A DNA stretch of 19,682 nt from Silvimonas sp. JCM 19000 (GCA_001313065.1 BBFD01000040.1:1-19682); one strand, 5' to 3'. Counted from the stretch's first letter, positions 1 through 8,315 are shown. The notes: generated by a model from the letters alone, not told the origin. Made by a program: numbers and translations.

Positions 1-745
1 GCGGCAGCGGCGCAGGCATCGACACCGGATGCCAGCGCCGTGGCGGCTTTGGCCAGTGGGCCGCTCAAGCACAAGGGCTTTCCACGCCATGCCAGCATTA
101 CTTATCTGTACCGTGGCCTGCCGATTCCGGCACGGCTGACGTGGGAAGTGGAAAACGGGCGTTATCACATCAGCCTGGCGGCAGCGATGTTTGGCAAAAG
201 CCGGGCATTGAGCAGCGAAGGCAGTATCAGTAGTCGTGGCTGGTGCCCGACCGTTACGCCGATATGCGCGACGGTAAGTTGCAGAACGAGGCCGTGTTTG
301 ATTGGGCCAATAACAGCGTGAACATGCACGATGGCGACAAACATCCCACCGGCGCCCTCAAGCCCGGTGACCAGGATTTGCTGTCGGCACCGTTCCAGTT
401 TGCACAGCAGGGCTCGCGGCTGAAGGACTTTACCTTCTCTTTGGCCAGCGGGCGCAAGTTCTACCAGGACGTGCCGTTCGAGATACGCGGCCAGGCCACA
501 TTGCGCCTGGGCGGTAAACCCGTCGATGCCGTCGTGCTCCATGGCACGTACGAAGATCGCGTGTTCGATTTCTGGCTGGCGCCACAATGGTCTAACCTGC
601 CAGTACGCATGGTGATTGTGTTGGGCAAGGACGCGCCTATCGATGTGGTTGCCACCGAGGTGACCATAGAAGGCACTACCGTGCTCGAACCGCCGATTGC
701 GGGCGTGATCGTCCGCATCCGCCTGGCGGCACACTCAACCGTTAG
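1..745 (+). CDS. DUF3108 domain-containing protein (5' partial)
   Basis: The reading frame is open from the first base, so the N-terminus lies outside the window. After an Ala/Pro-rich stretch, the segment YRGLPIPARLTWEVENGRY and later GALKPGDQDLLSAPFQF follow the pattern of DUF3108, a periplasmic or envelope family of unknown function common in betaproteobacteria. One C is missing near 239, where SSRG should continue as LVPDRYAD, so the frame changes there. The 3' end is uncertain. In the observed frame the gene runs straight into the next one. If one more base is missing near 720, it ends PPGGTLNR at a TAG at 743-745, which I chose. Alternatively, a shortened T8 run at 746-753 would give a TGA overlapping the next ATG. 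Its position just upstream of an RsmB/NOP methyltransferase is a common betaproteobacterial arrangement. The function is unknown. Confidence 0.75.
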
Positions 746-773
746 TTTTTTTTATCCTTACCAAAGAAGCACC

Positions 774-2117
774 ATGATTCTCACCCCCGTTCAATATGAT
801 GCCGTGCTGGAAGCGCTGGACCAGATCCTGCCGTTTTCCGCGCCGGCTGACGTGTGCATGTCGCGCATGTTCCGCGAGAACAAGCGCCTGGGCGCGCGTG
901 ACCGTACCGCCATTGCTGAAACCGTATTCGCGCTGTTGCGTAATCTGCCCAAGCTCAAGTGGGTAGCCGGCGCTGACGCGGGCGGCCGCTTGTGGCTGCT
1001 GGCGCTGCATGCCGCCGTCGAAAAAAACGCAATATGAAAGAGCTGGCCACCACCTATCGCGAAAACCAGCTCGAAATCGCGCAAAAGTGGAAAGCGCTGG
1101 ACTGGAACACCGCCCCGCTGGCGGTGCGCGCCAACCTTACCGAATGGATTGTTGAGGCGCTGCAAGCGGAAGGCCGTAGCGAAGAAGAAATTCTCGCGGT
1201 CGGCAATTCGCTGGCGCACAACGCCGCGCTGGATATCCGTGCCAACATCCTCAAGACCAAGCGCGACACGCTGCTGGAACAACTGAAGCGGAAGAATTTC
1301 CGGCCGAAGCCACGCCGTATTCGCCATGGGGCATCCGTCTGGTGGGCAAGCCCAACCTGGCGCGCCATCCGCTGTTTCTGGCGGGCAATTTTGAGGTGCA
1401 GGACGAAGGCAGCCAGTTGCTGGCGATTCTGACCGGCGTTAAACGCGGCCAGATGGTGACCGATTTCTGCGCAGGCGCGGGCGGCAAGACGCTGGCGATT
1501 GGCGCGGTCATGCAATCCACCGGCCGTTTATACGCGTTTGATATCTCGGAAAAGCGCTTGGCCAATCTGAAGCCGCGTCTGGCGCGTTCGGGTTTGTCCA
1601 ACGTGCAGCCGCAACTGATCGCATCCGAACATGACCAGAAAATCAAGCGTCTGGCGGGCAAGATGGACGCCGTGCTGGTGGATGCGCCCTGCTCGGGCCT
1701 GGGCACGCTGCGCCGCAATCCCGATCTGAAATATCGTCAGTCGCCCAAGAGCGTCAACGAGCTGAACCAGTTGCAACAATCCATCCTGGCTTCGGCATCG
1801 CGCCTGGTCAAAGCCGGTGGCCGCCTGGTGTACGCCACCTGCAGTATTCTCGAGCGCGAAAACAAAGAAGTGGTCGACGCCTTCCTCGCGACGCATCCGG
1901 ACTTCGAGCGCATCGACGTACGCGATCTGCTGAGCAAAGAAAAGATTGAACTGCCTTTGACCGGCACCGATCTGCAATTAACGCCGCAAGAGCACGGAAC
2001 CGACGGTTTCTACGCCGCCGTGCTGCAACGTAAAGTGCTGCCGCCAAACCGGTCGCTGCCGAAGCGGCTGCCACCGATACCGAAGCGACGCCAGATGCGG
2101 AATCGGACGCTGAATAA
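774..2117 (+). CDS. RsmB/NOP family SAM-dependent rRNA (cytosine-C5) methyltransferase, frameshifted
   Basis: This is probably an m5C RNA methyltransferase that acts on 16S rRNA with S-adenosylmethionine. The N-terminal ~130 residues are a helical NusB-like region. The Rossmann methyltransferase core shows FCAGAGGKTLAIG (SAM binding), DAPCSGLGTLRRNPDLK (motif IV cysteine) and YATCSILERENKEV (catalytic cysteine). Three frame changes break it: A7 at 1021-1027 (two A too many, or one too few), a missing G near 1288 (LKAEEFPAEATPYSPW expected), and a missing G near 2037. After the last correction the tail is Ala/Glu-rich and ends DAESDAE at TAA 2115-2117. The uncorrected frame instead gives a Pro/Arg-rich tail to 2127. 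The corrected length is 447 residues, normal for the family. Whether it is RsmB itself or a paralogue cannot be told from the sequence alone. Confidence 0.88.
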
Positions 2118-2136
2118 ACACAGGTAACGCAGTCGC

Positions 2137-2172
2137 AAAAAACCCGCAGTTTGAAAGCTGCGGGTTTTTTTT
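2137..2172. terminator. Bidirectional rho-independent terminator
   Basis: Inverted arms AACCCGCAG (2141-2149) and CTGCGGGTT (2158-2166) enclose a short loop. An A-run on the left and a T-run to 2172 flank them. The hairpin sits between the convergent ends of the methyltransferase gene (+) and the 70-residue gene (-), so it can serve both. Confidence 0.9.
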
Positions 2173-2214
2173 GACGGTCTGGGTGCGCTCGGTTGCGCGT
2201 GGCGATATCGAAAC

Positions 2215-2427
2215 TTATTCGACGATCATCACCAGTTTGTCGACCGGCTCCATGCGGCTCTTGCCCGGACCCCAGCACACCTTGGCGCGCTTGCCCACTT
2301 GATACAGCACGATGCCGTCAATGCGTTCCGGCTCGCCCAGGGCGCTAGCGCGGTTAACGCGAGTGTTGGGGGCCAGAGACTGAACGTCAGAACCAATCTT
2401 GCCGAAGAACGGAATGCTGATAGCCAT
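2215..2427 (-). CDS. Small protein of unknown function, 70 residues
   Basis: I do not recognise this protein. The start MAISIPFFG at 2427 is chosen because AGGAG lies 8 nt upstream on the minus strand; an in-frame extension to 2475 lacks such a site. The frame is intact with a TAA stop at 2215-2217 and is followed by a good terminator, which supports a real gene. The N-terminus is short and mildly hydrophobic with no signal peptide. The C-terminal half (IVLYQVGKRAKVCWGPGK, then PVDKLVMIVE) has alternating beta-strand character that resembles a small SH3-like or Tudor-like barrel; that is inference from pattern only. It is monocistronic: sspB upstream ends at its own terminator. Its long repeat-bearing upstream region suggests regulated expression. 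Confidence 0.75.
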   Translation of the reverse strand: MAISIPFFGKIGSDVQSLAPNTRVNRASALGEPERIDGIVLYQVGKRAKVCWGPGKSRMEPVDKLVMIVE

Positions 2428-2463
2428 GATGCTTGCTCCTGCTAGTTGAATGTCAATGAGCGA

Positions 2464-2494
2464 ATCATACACCATGTGTAGTTATACTACGTAA
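2464..2494 (-). promoter_or_regulatory. Possible promoter and operator of the 70-residue gene
   Basis: On the minus strand a TTACGTAGTATAACTAC box is followed by TATGAT at 2469-2464, about 37 nt before the start codon. The -35 position carries TACGTAG rather than TTGACA, as expected if a bound activator substitutes for the -35. This is weak evidence on its own. Confidence 0.3.
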
Positions 2495-2720
2495 CCAAAT
2501 TTCATACGTTTGTCGGGCATTTACTACATTCTGGCTTCTTCAACATCTACCCGCCATCGGATTAACTCTTTATTTACAGCGTGTTACACCATATTTCTGG
2601 GGCAAAACTGACTCCCCGCCAAAATTCACGTAGTACACATCAAGCACACAACATCGCCAAATGCACCAATATGGCTTAAAACTACGTAATTTCTGCACCA
2701 CACTCGAACTACATTGAGCA

Positions 2721-2739
2721 AAACCGTCACCCCGCCCCA
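2721..2739 (+). repeat. Imperfect direct repeat, copy 2 (GCAAAAC..CCCCGCC)
   Basis: GCAAAACCGTCACCCCGCC near 2718-2736 matches GCAAAACTGACTCCCCGCC near 2602-2620 at 16 of 19 positions. Both copies lie in the same intergenic region as the ACTAC boxes, which suggests a duplicated module. It may be a divergent tandem duplication or two protein-binding modules. Confidence 0.4.
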
Positions 2740-2749
2740 GCGCCAATGC

Positions 2750-2781
2750 AAAAAAGCCCACTGCAGCAGTGGGCTTTTTTT
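2750..2781. terminator. Rho-independent terminator of sspB (bidirectional shape)
   Basis: GCCCACTGC (2756-2764) pairs with GCAGTGGGC (2766-2774), flanked by A6 on the left and T7 on the right. On the minus strand it lies about 32 nt after the sspB stop codon, so it ends the sspA-sspB transcript. Confidence 0.9.
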
Positions 2782-2812
2782 GTAGCGACGGCAGCAACCG
2801 TCACAAAATCAA

Positions 2813-3262
2813 CTATTTGACGACGCGTAAATGCGAACGACCCGCCGGGCGCGGCGGCTCTGGCGGTGTGTGATCATCATCGTCGTCGGACTTTTCCGCG
2901 CCATGCTCGGCCGCGGCGGGCGCGTCATCAAGCAACGCGGCTTCCGGCGGGGCTTCGTATTCAAAGCCCATCCCCTCGCCGTTTTCGCGCGAGAAAATTG
3001 AAACGACGGCGCCTACAGGAATCACGATTTCGCGCGAGACGCCATTAAAGCGCGCCGAGAACGAAACAAAATCATTGCTCAGGCTCAGGTTACGCGTGGC
3101 GTTATAGCTGATATTGAGCACAATCTCGCCGTTCTTCACGTACTCCATCGGCACCTGCATCTTGTCGCGGACCGAAACAACCAGGTAGGGCGTGAACCCA
3201 TGGTCAGAGCACCATTCGTGAATAGCGCGGATCAGATAAGGTTTGGTGGATATCGATGACAT
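2813..3262 (-). CDS. sspB: ClpXP protease specificity-enhancing factor SspB
   Basis: This adaptor delivers ssrA-tagged polypeptides from stalled ribosomes to ClpXP. The folded domain (residues ~1-110) begins SSISTKPYLIRAIHEWC and contains TPYLVVSV and IVLNISYNATRNLSL, typical SspB substrate-binding strands. An acidic, flexible linker follows (about residues 112-140, Asp/Glu/Pro-rich). The last residues, RSHLRVVK, form the ClpX-binding (XB) tail; the E. coli protein ends in a closely similar LRVVK. The frame is intact at 149 residues, close to the usual ~150-165. It lies 56 nt downstream of sspA on the same strand, the classic sspAB pairing, and ends at the 2750-2781 terminator. Confidence 0.95.
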   Translation of the reverse strand: MSSISTKPYLIRAIHEWCSDHGFTPYLVVSVRDKMQVPMEYVKNGEIVLNISYNATRNLSLSNDFVSFSARFNGVSREIVIPVGAVVSIFSRENGEGMGFEYEAPPEAALLDDAPAAAEHGAEKSDDDDDHTPPEPPRPAGRSHLRVVK

Positions 3263-3286
3263 GAACGTACCCCGATAACGAGGACT

Positions 3287-3307
3287 GCGCGGCCCGTGTG
3301 GCCGCGC
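3287..3307. other. Intercistronic hairpin between sspA and sspB
   Basis: Perfect 8-bp arms GCGCGGCC (3287-3294) and GGCCGCGC (3300-3307) enclose the 5-nt loop CGTGT. No T-run follows on the minus strand, so it is not a strong terminator. It could protect the sspA message or cause partial attenuation before sspB. Confidence 0.5.
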
Positions 3308-3318
3308 TAATCCTCACT

Positions 3319-3929
3319 CTACATCACTTGCGCATGGCTTTTTTCGTTGGCCGTGAGCGAATCAATGAATGCCTGGCGGCTGAACAGACGCTCGCCATAT
3401 TTCATCACCGAAGCCAGCGGCTTGGTCACTTCAATGCCGTAGTGCTCAAAGCGCCACAGCAGCGGAGCAATTGCCACATCCAGCATCGAGAACTCTTCGC
3501 CCAGCATGAACTTCTGCTTGGTAAACAGCGGCGCGATCTGGGTCAGGTTGTCGCGGATGGTGGTACGGGCACATCTTGCGCCTTTTTGGTGGCAGCGCCG
3601 TCTTCTAGCGTTTTGACGTGCACGAACAATTCGCGTTCAAAATTGAACAGCATCAGGCGAGCGCGGGCGCGCATCACCGGATCCGCCGGCATCAGTTGCG
3701 GATGCGGAAAGCGTTCGTCGATGTATTCGTTGATGATATTGGATTCGTACAGCGTGAGATCACGCTCGACCAGCACCGGAACCTCGTTGTACGGGTTCAT
3801 GACGGCCAGGTCTTCCGGCTTGCTGTGGACATCGACGTCGATAATTTCGAAGTCCATGCCTTTCTCAAACAGGACAATACGGCAGCGATGGCTAAACGGG
3901 CAGGAGGTGCCGGAATACAGCTTCATCAT
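3319..3929 (-). CDS. sspA: Stringent starvation protein A (GST-fold RNA polymerase-associated), frameshifted
   Basis: SspA is a glutathione-S-transferase-fold protein that binds RNA polymerase and acts in stationary-phase and acid stress. The thioredoxin-like N-terminal domain shows MKLYSGTSCPFSHRCRIVL, NPYNEVPVLVERDLTLYES and IINEYIDERFPHPQLMP. The helical C-terminal domain contains GEEFSMLDVAIAPLLWRF. A missing G/C near 3568 breaks the frame; restoring it gives AQDVARTTIRDNLTQIAP and a 203-residue protein, the usual size. The start at 3929 (ATG ATG) is preceded by GGAG. A TAAAAT -10-like element lies at 3973-3968 on the minus strand without a convincing -35, so transcription probably starts between this gene and the petC terminator. 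Confidence 0.93.
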
Positions 3930-4022
3930 AAACGGGAAACTCCAAGGTGAATTTTGCAAAGCGTTGAATTTTAAAGCTTTTGCCCGAGAAAAGCGAATTT
4001 AGGAACATAAGCCCATGATCTG

Positions 4023-4038
4023 CAACGATAAATCGTTG
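4023..4038. promoter_or_regulatory. Palindrome upstream of sspA
   Basis: CAACGAT (4023-4029) and ATCGTTG (4032-4038) form perfect 7-bp arms with a 2-nt centre. The site lies about 95 nt upstream of the sspA start, between that gene and the petC terminator. It is too compact for a terminator and has the form of an operator for a dimeric regulator. The regulator is unknown. Confidence 0.4.
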
Positions 4039-4061
4039 TTTTATGAGAATGTTTCAAACGT

Positions 4062-4090
4062 AAAAAAACGGAGCCCGCAGGCTCCGTTTT
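4062..4090 (-). terminator. Rho-independent terminator of the petABC operon
   Basis: ACGGAGCC and GGCTCCGT arms with a CGCA loop (about 4069-4088) are followed on the minus strand by a T7 run. It is placed about 28 nt after the petC stop. Confidence 0.9.
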
Positions 4091-4115
4091 GAATGACACC
4101 AATACCCCATCGGGC

Positions 4116-4896
4116 TTAGTGCTCGACGTCTTTCCAGTAGTCTTTCTTCAGCGCATAAACCAGCGGCAGCAGAATAAACAGCAGGAACAGTACGACGGCA
4201 TAACCGATCTGTTCGCGATGGATTTGCGCCGGTTCGCTCATGTAAACCATGAAGTTAACCAGATCGCCCACGCGCTTGTCGTAGTCGGTGGTATCCGCCT
4301 TGTCGCCATCCAGATGGGTCAACAGGCCGGCTTGAGTAAGCTTGACGCCAACCAGCGTCTGCACGTCTTTGCCGTTCACTTTTTTCGGTCTTGTAGACCG
4401 CATCCTGGCGACCCTGCAGTTCCCACAGCACGTGCGGCATACCTACCTTGTCGAACACCGCATTGTTCCAGCCGGTGGGGCGGGAATCATCGCGATAGAA
4501 CGAACGCAGATAGGTATACAGCCAGTCCGCGCCACGGGCACGGGCTTCCAGCGACAGATCAGGCGGGGCAGCGCCGAGCCATTGCTTGGCATCGGCATTG
4601 GTCATCGCCACTTTCATGATGTTGCCGACCTTGTCGGTGGTAAACATCAGGTTGTTCTTGATCTGGTCTTCGGTCAGGCCGATGTCTTGCAGGCGGTTGT
4701 AGCGCAACATGGTTGCGCCATGACACGACAGGCAATAGTTAACAAAGGTCTGAGCGCCGCGTTGCAGCGATTCAGTGTCCTGGATGTTAACCGGGGCCTT
4801 GTCCAGCTCAGGGCCACCTTCTTCAGCAAAAGAGAAAGAGGCCAGCGGCAGTGCCAGTACAGCGGCGGCAAGCCAAACACGTAAATTCAGTTTCAT
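4116..4896 (-). CDS. petC: Ubiquinol-cytochrome c reductase, cytochrome c1 subunit, frameshifted
   Basis: This is the cytochrome c1 of the bc1 complex, which passes electrons from the Rieske centre to soluble cytochrome c on the periplasmic side. It starts with a signal peptide (KLNLRVWLAAAVLALPLASFS), then the covalent haem motif YCLSCHG at residue ~54. A C-terminal membrane anchor follows (IGYAVVLFLLFILLPLVYAL), ending KKDYWKDVEH. The frame breaks at a T6 run (4380-4385; A6 on the coding strand) where A5 is expected, giving TEKVNGKDVQTLVG once one base is removed. The corrected length is 259 residues, normal for proteobacterial c1. It begins 14 nt after the petB stop and is the last gene of petABC. 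Confidence 0.95.
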
Positions 4897-4910
4897 GGCT
4901 GCTGTTGTCC

Positions 4911-6253
4911 TTAAATCACTTTGGCGAAGAGCGCGGCCAGCGCAAACGTAATCAGGAAGTACACGACCATCTTCACCTTGGCCGAGAACGGCTGCACGGT
5001 GGTGCGGTCAGGCACAGGCTTGTACGTATCGATCTTCGAGATGATCGGCATACCCAGGAAGAACGCGAAGTACACCACGGACAGAATGCGCGAAACCAGC
5101 GTGCGGACATCGGTCGGCGGCAACGCGCCCAGCATGCCCAGACCGATAAACGCCACGATAAAGGCCACCAGCGCGCCCTTGAACACCGGACCGCGATAAC
5201 GCACGGACTTGACCGGCGAACGATCCAGCCACGGCAGCAGCGCAATCATCACCACAGCGGCGCCCATCGCCAACACACCCCACACCTGCGTGCCCAGGAA
5301 CGACGGCACGGCGCGCAGAATGGCGTAGAACGGCGTGAAGTACCAAACCGGCGCAATGTGCGGCGGGGTCTTCAGCGGATCTGCCGGAATGAAGTTGTTG
5401 TCTTCCAGGAAGAAACCAAACATGTTCGGTTTGAAGAACACGATGCTGGAGAACACGATCAGGAAGACCACGACACCAAGGATGTCCTTGACGGTGTAGT
5501 GCGGGTGCATCGGCACGCTGTCGATCGGGTAACCAGTTACCGGGTCTTTGTGCTTTTTTTGATATCCACGCCGTCCGGGTTGTTGGAACCCACTTCGTGC
5601 AGCGCAATCAAGTGAGCCATCACCAGCGCCAGCAGTACCAGCGGCACGGCAATCACGTGCAGGGCAAAGAAGCGGTTCAGCGTAACGTCCGACACCACGA
5701 AGTCACCGCGGATGAAGGTCGACAGATCCGGGCCAATCACCGGGATCGACGCAAACAGGTTAACAATCACCTGCGCGCCCCAGAACGACATCTGGCCCCA
5801 CGGCAGCAGGTAACCAAGGAAGGCTTCGGCCATCAGGCACAGGAAGACCAGCGAACCAAACACCCAGATCAGTTCACGCGGCTTGTGGAACGAGCCGTAG
5901 ATCAGACCGCGGAACATATGCAGGTAAACCACGACAAAGAACATCGAGGCGCCGGTGGAGTGCATGTAACGGATGATCCAGCCACCCGCCACGTCGCGCA
6001 TGATGTATTCCACCGAGTTGAAGGCGACGGAAACATTGGTACCCGGAATCCACGAGCCATCCGGCTTGTAGTTCATGGTCAGGAAAATACCGGTAACGAT
6101 CTGCAGCACCAGCACCAGCAGGGCCAGTGAGCCGAAGAAATACCAGAAGTTGAAGTTCTTGGGTGCCCGGTACTCGGACATCTGGGACTTCCAGGTGGCG
6201 GTCAGCGGAAACCGCGCGTCCACCCAGTCCAGGAGTTGTTGTGCTTTGCTCAT
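4911..6253 (-). CDS. petB: Ubiquinol-cytochrome c reductase, cytochrome b subunit, frameshifted
   Basis: This is the membrane core of the bc1 complex, carrying two b haems and the quinol-oxidising and quinone-reducing sites. Visible features are multiple hydrophobic helices, GWIIRYMHSTGASMFFVVVY and FALHVIAVPLVL with haem-ligand histidines, GYLLPWGQMSFW, and the PPHIAPVWYF region containing a PxW-type Qo motif. The frame breaks at T7 (5554-5560; A7 on the coding strand). Two A too many fits best, restoring VDIKKHKDPVTGYPIDS into the second half. The start at 6253 (MSKAQQ) is favoured by GAGG 7 nt upstream; a TTG six bases earlier also extends the frame. The corrected length is 446 residues, a single fused b type rather than a split b6/subunit IV. 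Confidence 0.95.
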
Positions 6254-6278
6254 GTTCAAGCCTCAGTGGGTGTGGCGT

Positions 6279-6863
6279 TTACTTGTCTTCACCGATACGG
6301 ATGGTGGTATCGGTCAGGAACTTGTAGGGCGGGATCGGCAGATTCAGCGGTGCCGGCACACCCTTGTAAACACGACCTGCGAGGTCGTACTTGGAGCCAT
6401 GACAGGGGCAGTAGTAGCCACCCAGCCAGCCCGGGCCCAGATCGGCGGGTGCCAGGTCAGGACGATAGGTCGGCGAACAGCGAGGTGGGTGCACACGCCG
6501 GTTGCAACCCAGATCTCAGGCTTGAGCGCACGCGCTGCGTTCTTGGCGTAATCAGGTTGGTCGCTCGAATCTGATTTCGGATCGGCCAGTTCGCCATCCA
6601 GCTTGGGCAGATTGTCGATCATCTCTTTGGTGCGCTTGACCACCCAGACCGGCTTGCCGCGCCATTCCACGTTGACCTTCTGGCCCATTTCAAGCTTGCT
6701 GATATCGACTTCGACCGGGGCGCCTGCCGCTTTGGCGCGCTCCGAAGGCAAAAAAGCTGGCTACAAACGGTGTGGCAATTCCTGCCACGGCCACGGCACC
6801 TGCGCCGCTGCTGGCGAGCAGCAGAAACCGCCGTTTGCTGTTATCAACGTGCTGGTCACTCAT
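6279..6863 (-). CDS. petA: Ubiquinol-cytochrome c reductase iron-sulfur (Rieske) subunit, frameshifted
   Basis: This is the Rieske 2Fe-2S protein of the bc1 complex, which takes one electron from quinol. The N-terminus [20 protein letters not shown] is a Tat-type signal anchor. Cluster ligands are in CTHLGC and CPCHGS. Two frame changes occur: A6 at 6750-6755 (one too many; coding strand reads [13 protein letters not shown] after correction) and a missing base at about 6481, exactly inside CTHLG. The two cancel in length, giving 194 residues. The start at 6863 is chosen because it yields a complete signal anchor; AGGGA lies upstream. It is the first gene of petABC, with 25 nt before petB. Confidence 0.95.
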
Positions 6864-6955
6864 AACCGATCCCTGACTTAATGGTGAACGAGAAACCGTC
6901 GTGTGCGGGTCTTGAAAAGACGCAACGCCACCCGGTCCCTGGTTAAAACTGCTGA

Positions 6956-6984
6956 ATTCTACCCGACCGACGGCCCGAACTCAA
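6956..6984 (-). promoter_or_regulatory. Sigma-70-type promoter of petABC
   Basis: On the minus strand TTGAGT (6984-6979) and TAGAAT (6961-6956) are separated by exactly 17 bp. They match the -35 and -10 consensus at 4/6 and 5/6. The promoter lies 93 nt upstream of petA in the 175-base gap after the lipoprotein gene. Confidence 0.6.
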
Positions 6985-7038
6985 AGCCGCATCAACACCA
7001 GGGTTATTTGTCCGCCACAAGCATCTGGCACGGCGCAA

Positions 7039-7531
7039 CTAGTGCGCAGCGCCGCTTTGCGCATATCCCGCCAGTTCGTGGTTGAGTTTGTCTTCGACCA
7101 GACCGGTAATTTCTGCGACTTTTTTCACGTGCCGTACCAGGATAGCTCACCTGAAACACCCGTGCCGAAAGCTGCAAACCGCCGTTGGCGGGCGTCAGCA
7201 GATAGACCATGCGCGCTTCGGTGGGCAATTTGGCGGTGGTAATGTTCTGGGCGAACTCGGCTTTGGTGGCGCTGCGCTTGCGCAAGGTCATGCCTTTGCC
7301 GGTGCGATATTTGACGATCTCGTCGAGCACATCATTGGCCTGGCGGCCCGCGATCAACACACTCGGCACCACGGTGGCTTTGGGCAGCTTTGTTTCCGGC
7401 AGCGGTTGACCCAGCGGCACCGGCGTTACTACGCCGGGATGGGTGGTGCTGGTGGGGTTGGCAGGTGTGGCGCAGCCCGCCACGAGTAGCGCGCCCAGCA
7501 CGGATGCGGCAGCAAGTCGCAAAGTAGTCAT
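7039..7531 (-). CDS. Putative lipoprotein of unknown function, frameshifted
   Basis: The start at 7531 gives MTTLRLAAASVLGALLVAGC, a type II signal peptide with lipobox LVAGC, so the mature protein should be membrane-anchored in the periplasm. A Thr/Pro-rich linker (~30 residues) follows, then a small alpha/beta domain containing IVKYRTGKGMTLRKRS and GGLQLSARVFQVSYP. T6 at 7120-7125 (A6 on the coding strand) has one base too many. Correction gives AREKVAEITGLVEDKLNHEL and ends GYAQSGAAH at 7039, for 163 residues. I do not recognise the family. It begins 15 nt after the Nif3-family gene on the same strand and is probably cotranscribed with it. There is no clear Shine-Dalgarno. Confidence 0.72.
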
Positions 7532-7546
7532 TGAAGTCACAGCCAG

Positions 7547-8301
7547 TTACACCGGATTAGGAATATCGAGATGAGTCACATCCAGCTCGAATTGTTCCGC
7601 CAGATGTGCGCCCAGCGCGCGGACACCGCCGCGTTCGGTGGCATGGTGGCCGGCTGCGACAAAGGCTACACCGGATTCCCGCGCGGTATGTGTGACGAAC
7701 TCGGACGCCTCGCCGGTCACAAAACAATCAATATCCAGCGTAGCGGCTTCATGGAAAAAAACTCTGCGCCCCGCCAGTACACCAGCCGATGCGACGTAAG
7801 GGTTTATCCAGATCGCCCAGCAACAACGGTTCGCGCTCCAGCCCGCTGTGCAGGCGCGCGCCCAGTTGGCGCAAGGTAACTGGCGCGTCGAATTCGCCAA
7901 TCCACGCCAGGTTTTGTTCGCCAAACTGGCCGACCTTGCGCGCGCCGATCACTTGACCAAGCGTCGCGTTATTGCCCACGTCCGGGTGGCGTCCAGCGGC
8001 AAGTGATAGGCGAACAGATTAATATCGGTGCTGATCAGGCGGGCGATGCGCGCTTTTTTTTGGTTCCGGTAATCTGAGCCGCTTCGCCTTTCCAGAAATA
8101 ACCGTGATGCACCAGCAAAGCATCTGCGCCAATGGCATGTGCGGCTTCGATGGCCGCCAGGCTGGCCGTGACAGCGGTGGCAATGCGCTGGATACTGGCG
8201 CGGCCTTCAACCTGAATCCCGTTCGGGCAGTAATCGCGAAATAAAGAAACCTGCAAGTATTGTCCGATATAATTTTCAAGCTCTTGTCTGGCAACCGACA
8301 T
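7547..8301 (-). CDS. Nif3-like dinuclear metal centre protein (YbgI/DUF34 family), frameshifted
   Basis: This belongs to a widespread metal-binding family whose members form toroidal hexamers; the exact reaction is unsettled. Recognisable segments are [22 protein letters not shown] (metal-ligand histidines), [30 protein letters not shown] and [15 protein letters not shown] (C-terminal metal ligands). There are three frame changes: T8 at 8054-8061 (two too many or one too few), a missing base near 7988 in LDAHPD, and A7 at 7755-7761 (one too many, in GAQSFFHEA). The corrected length is 250 residues, as expected. The ATG at 8301 is chosen; a TTG just before it is also in frame. It is divergent from the protease gene, with only 14 bp between start codons. 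Confidence 0.92.
8268..8273 (+). promoter_or_regulatory. Possible -10 element of the HtrA/Deg gene
   Basis: A perfect TATAAT lies 42 nt upstream of the protease ATG, inside the 5' coding region of the divergent Nif3 gene. The -35 position (about 8245-8250) has no resemblance to TTGACA, so this is suggestive only. Confidence 0.35.
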
Positions 8302-8315
8302 CAACCCACGCCTTT

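Larger units (their letters stand above)
2430..2749. promoter_or_regulatory. Intergenic region with repeated ACTACGTAA / ACTACATT boxes
   Basis: There are 320 bases without a credible gene, upstream of the 70-residue gene. ACTACGTAA occurs at 2486-2494 and 2681-2689, its reverse core ACGTAGT at 2628-2634, and ACTACATT at 2523-2530 and 2708-2715. GTAGTTATACTAC (2478-2490) is an inverted repeat with 5-bp arms. A minus-strand -10-like TATGAT lies at 2464-2469 just downstream of it, with no good -35 element. This is what an activator- or repressor-controlled promoter would look like, but no regulator is identified. Confidence 0.45.

Noticed and set aside
2570..2797. 75-residue minus-strand reading frame
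   Set aside because: It runs through the sspB terminator hairpin and the repeat boxes, and shows no recognisable protein pattern.
4851..5615. 254-residue plus-strand frame opposite cytochrome b
   Set aside because: It is His/Arg/Gln-rich low-complexity translation, typical of an antisense shadow of a membrane protein.
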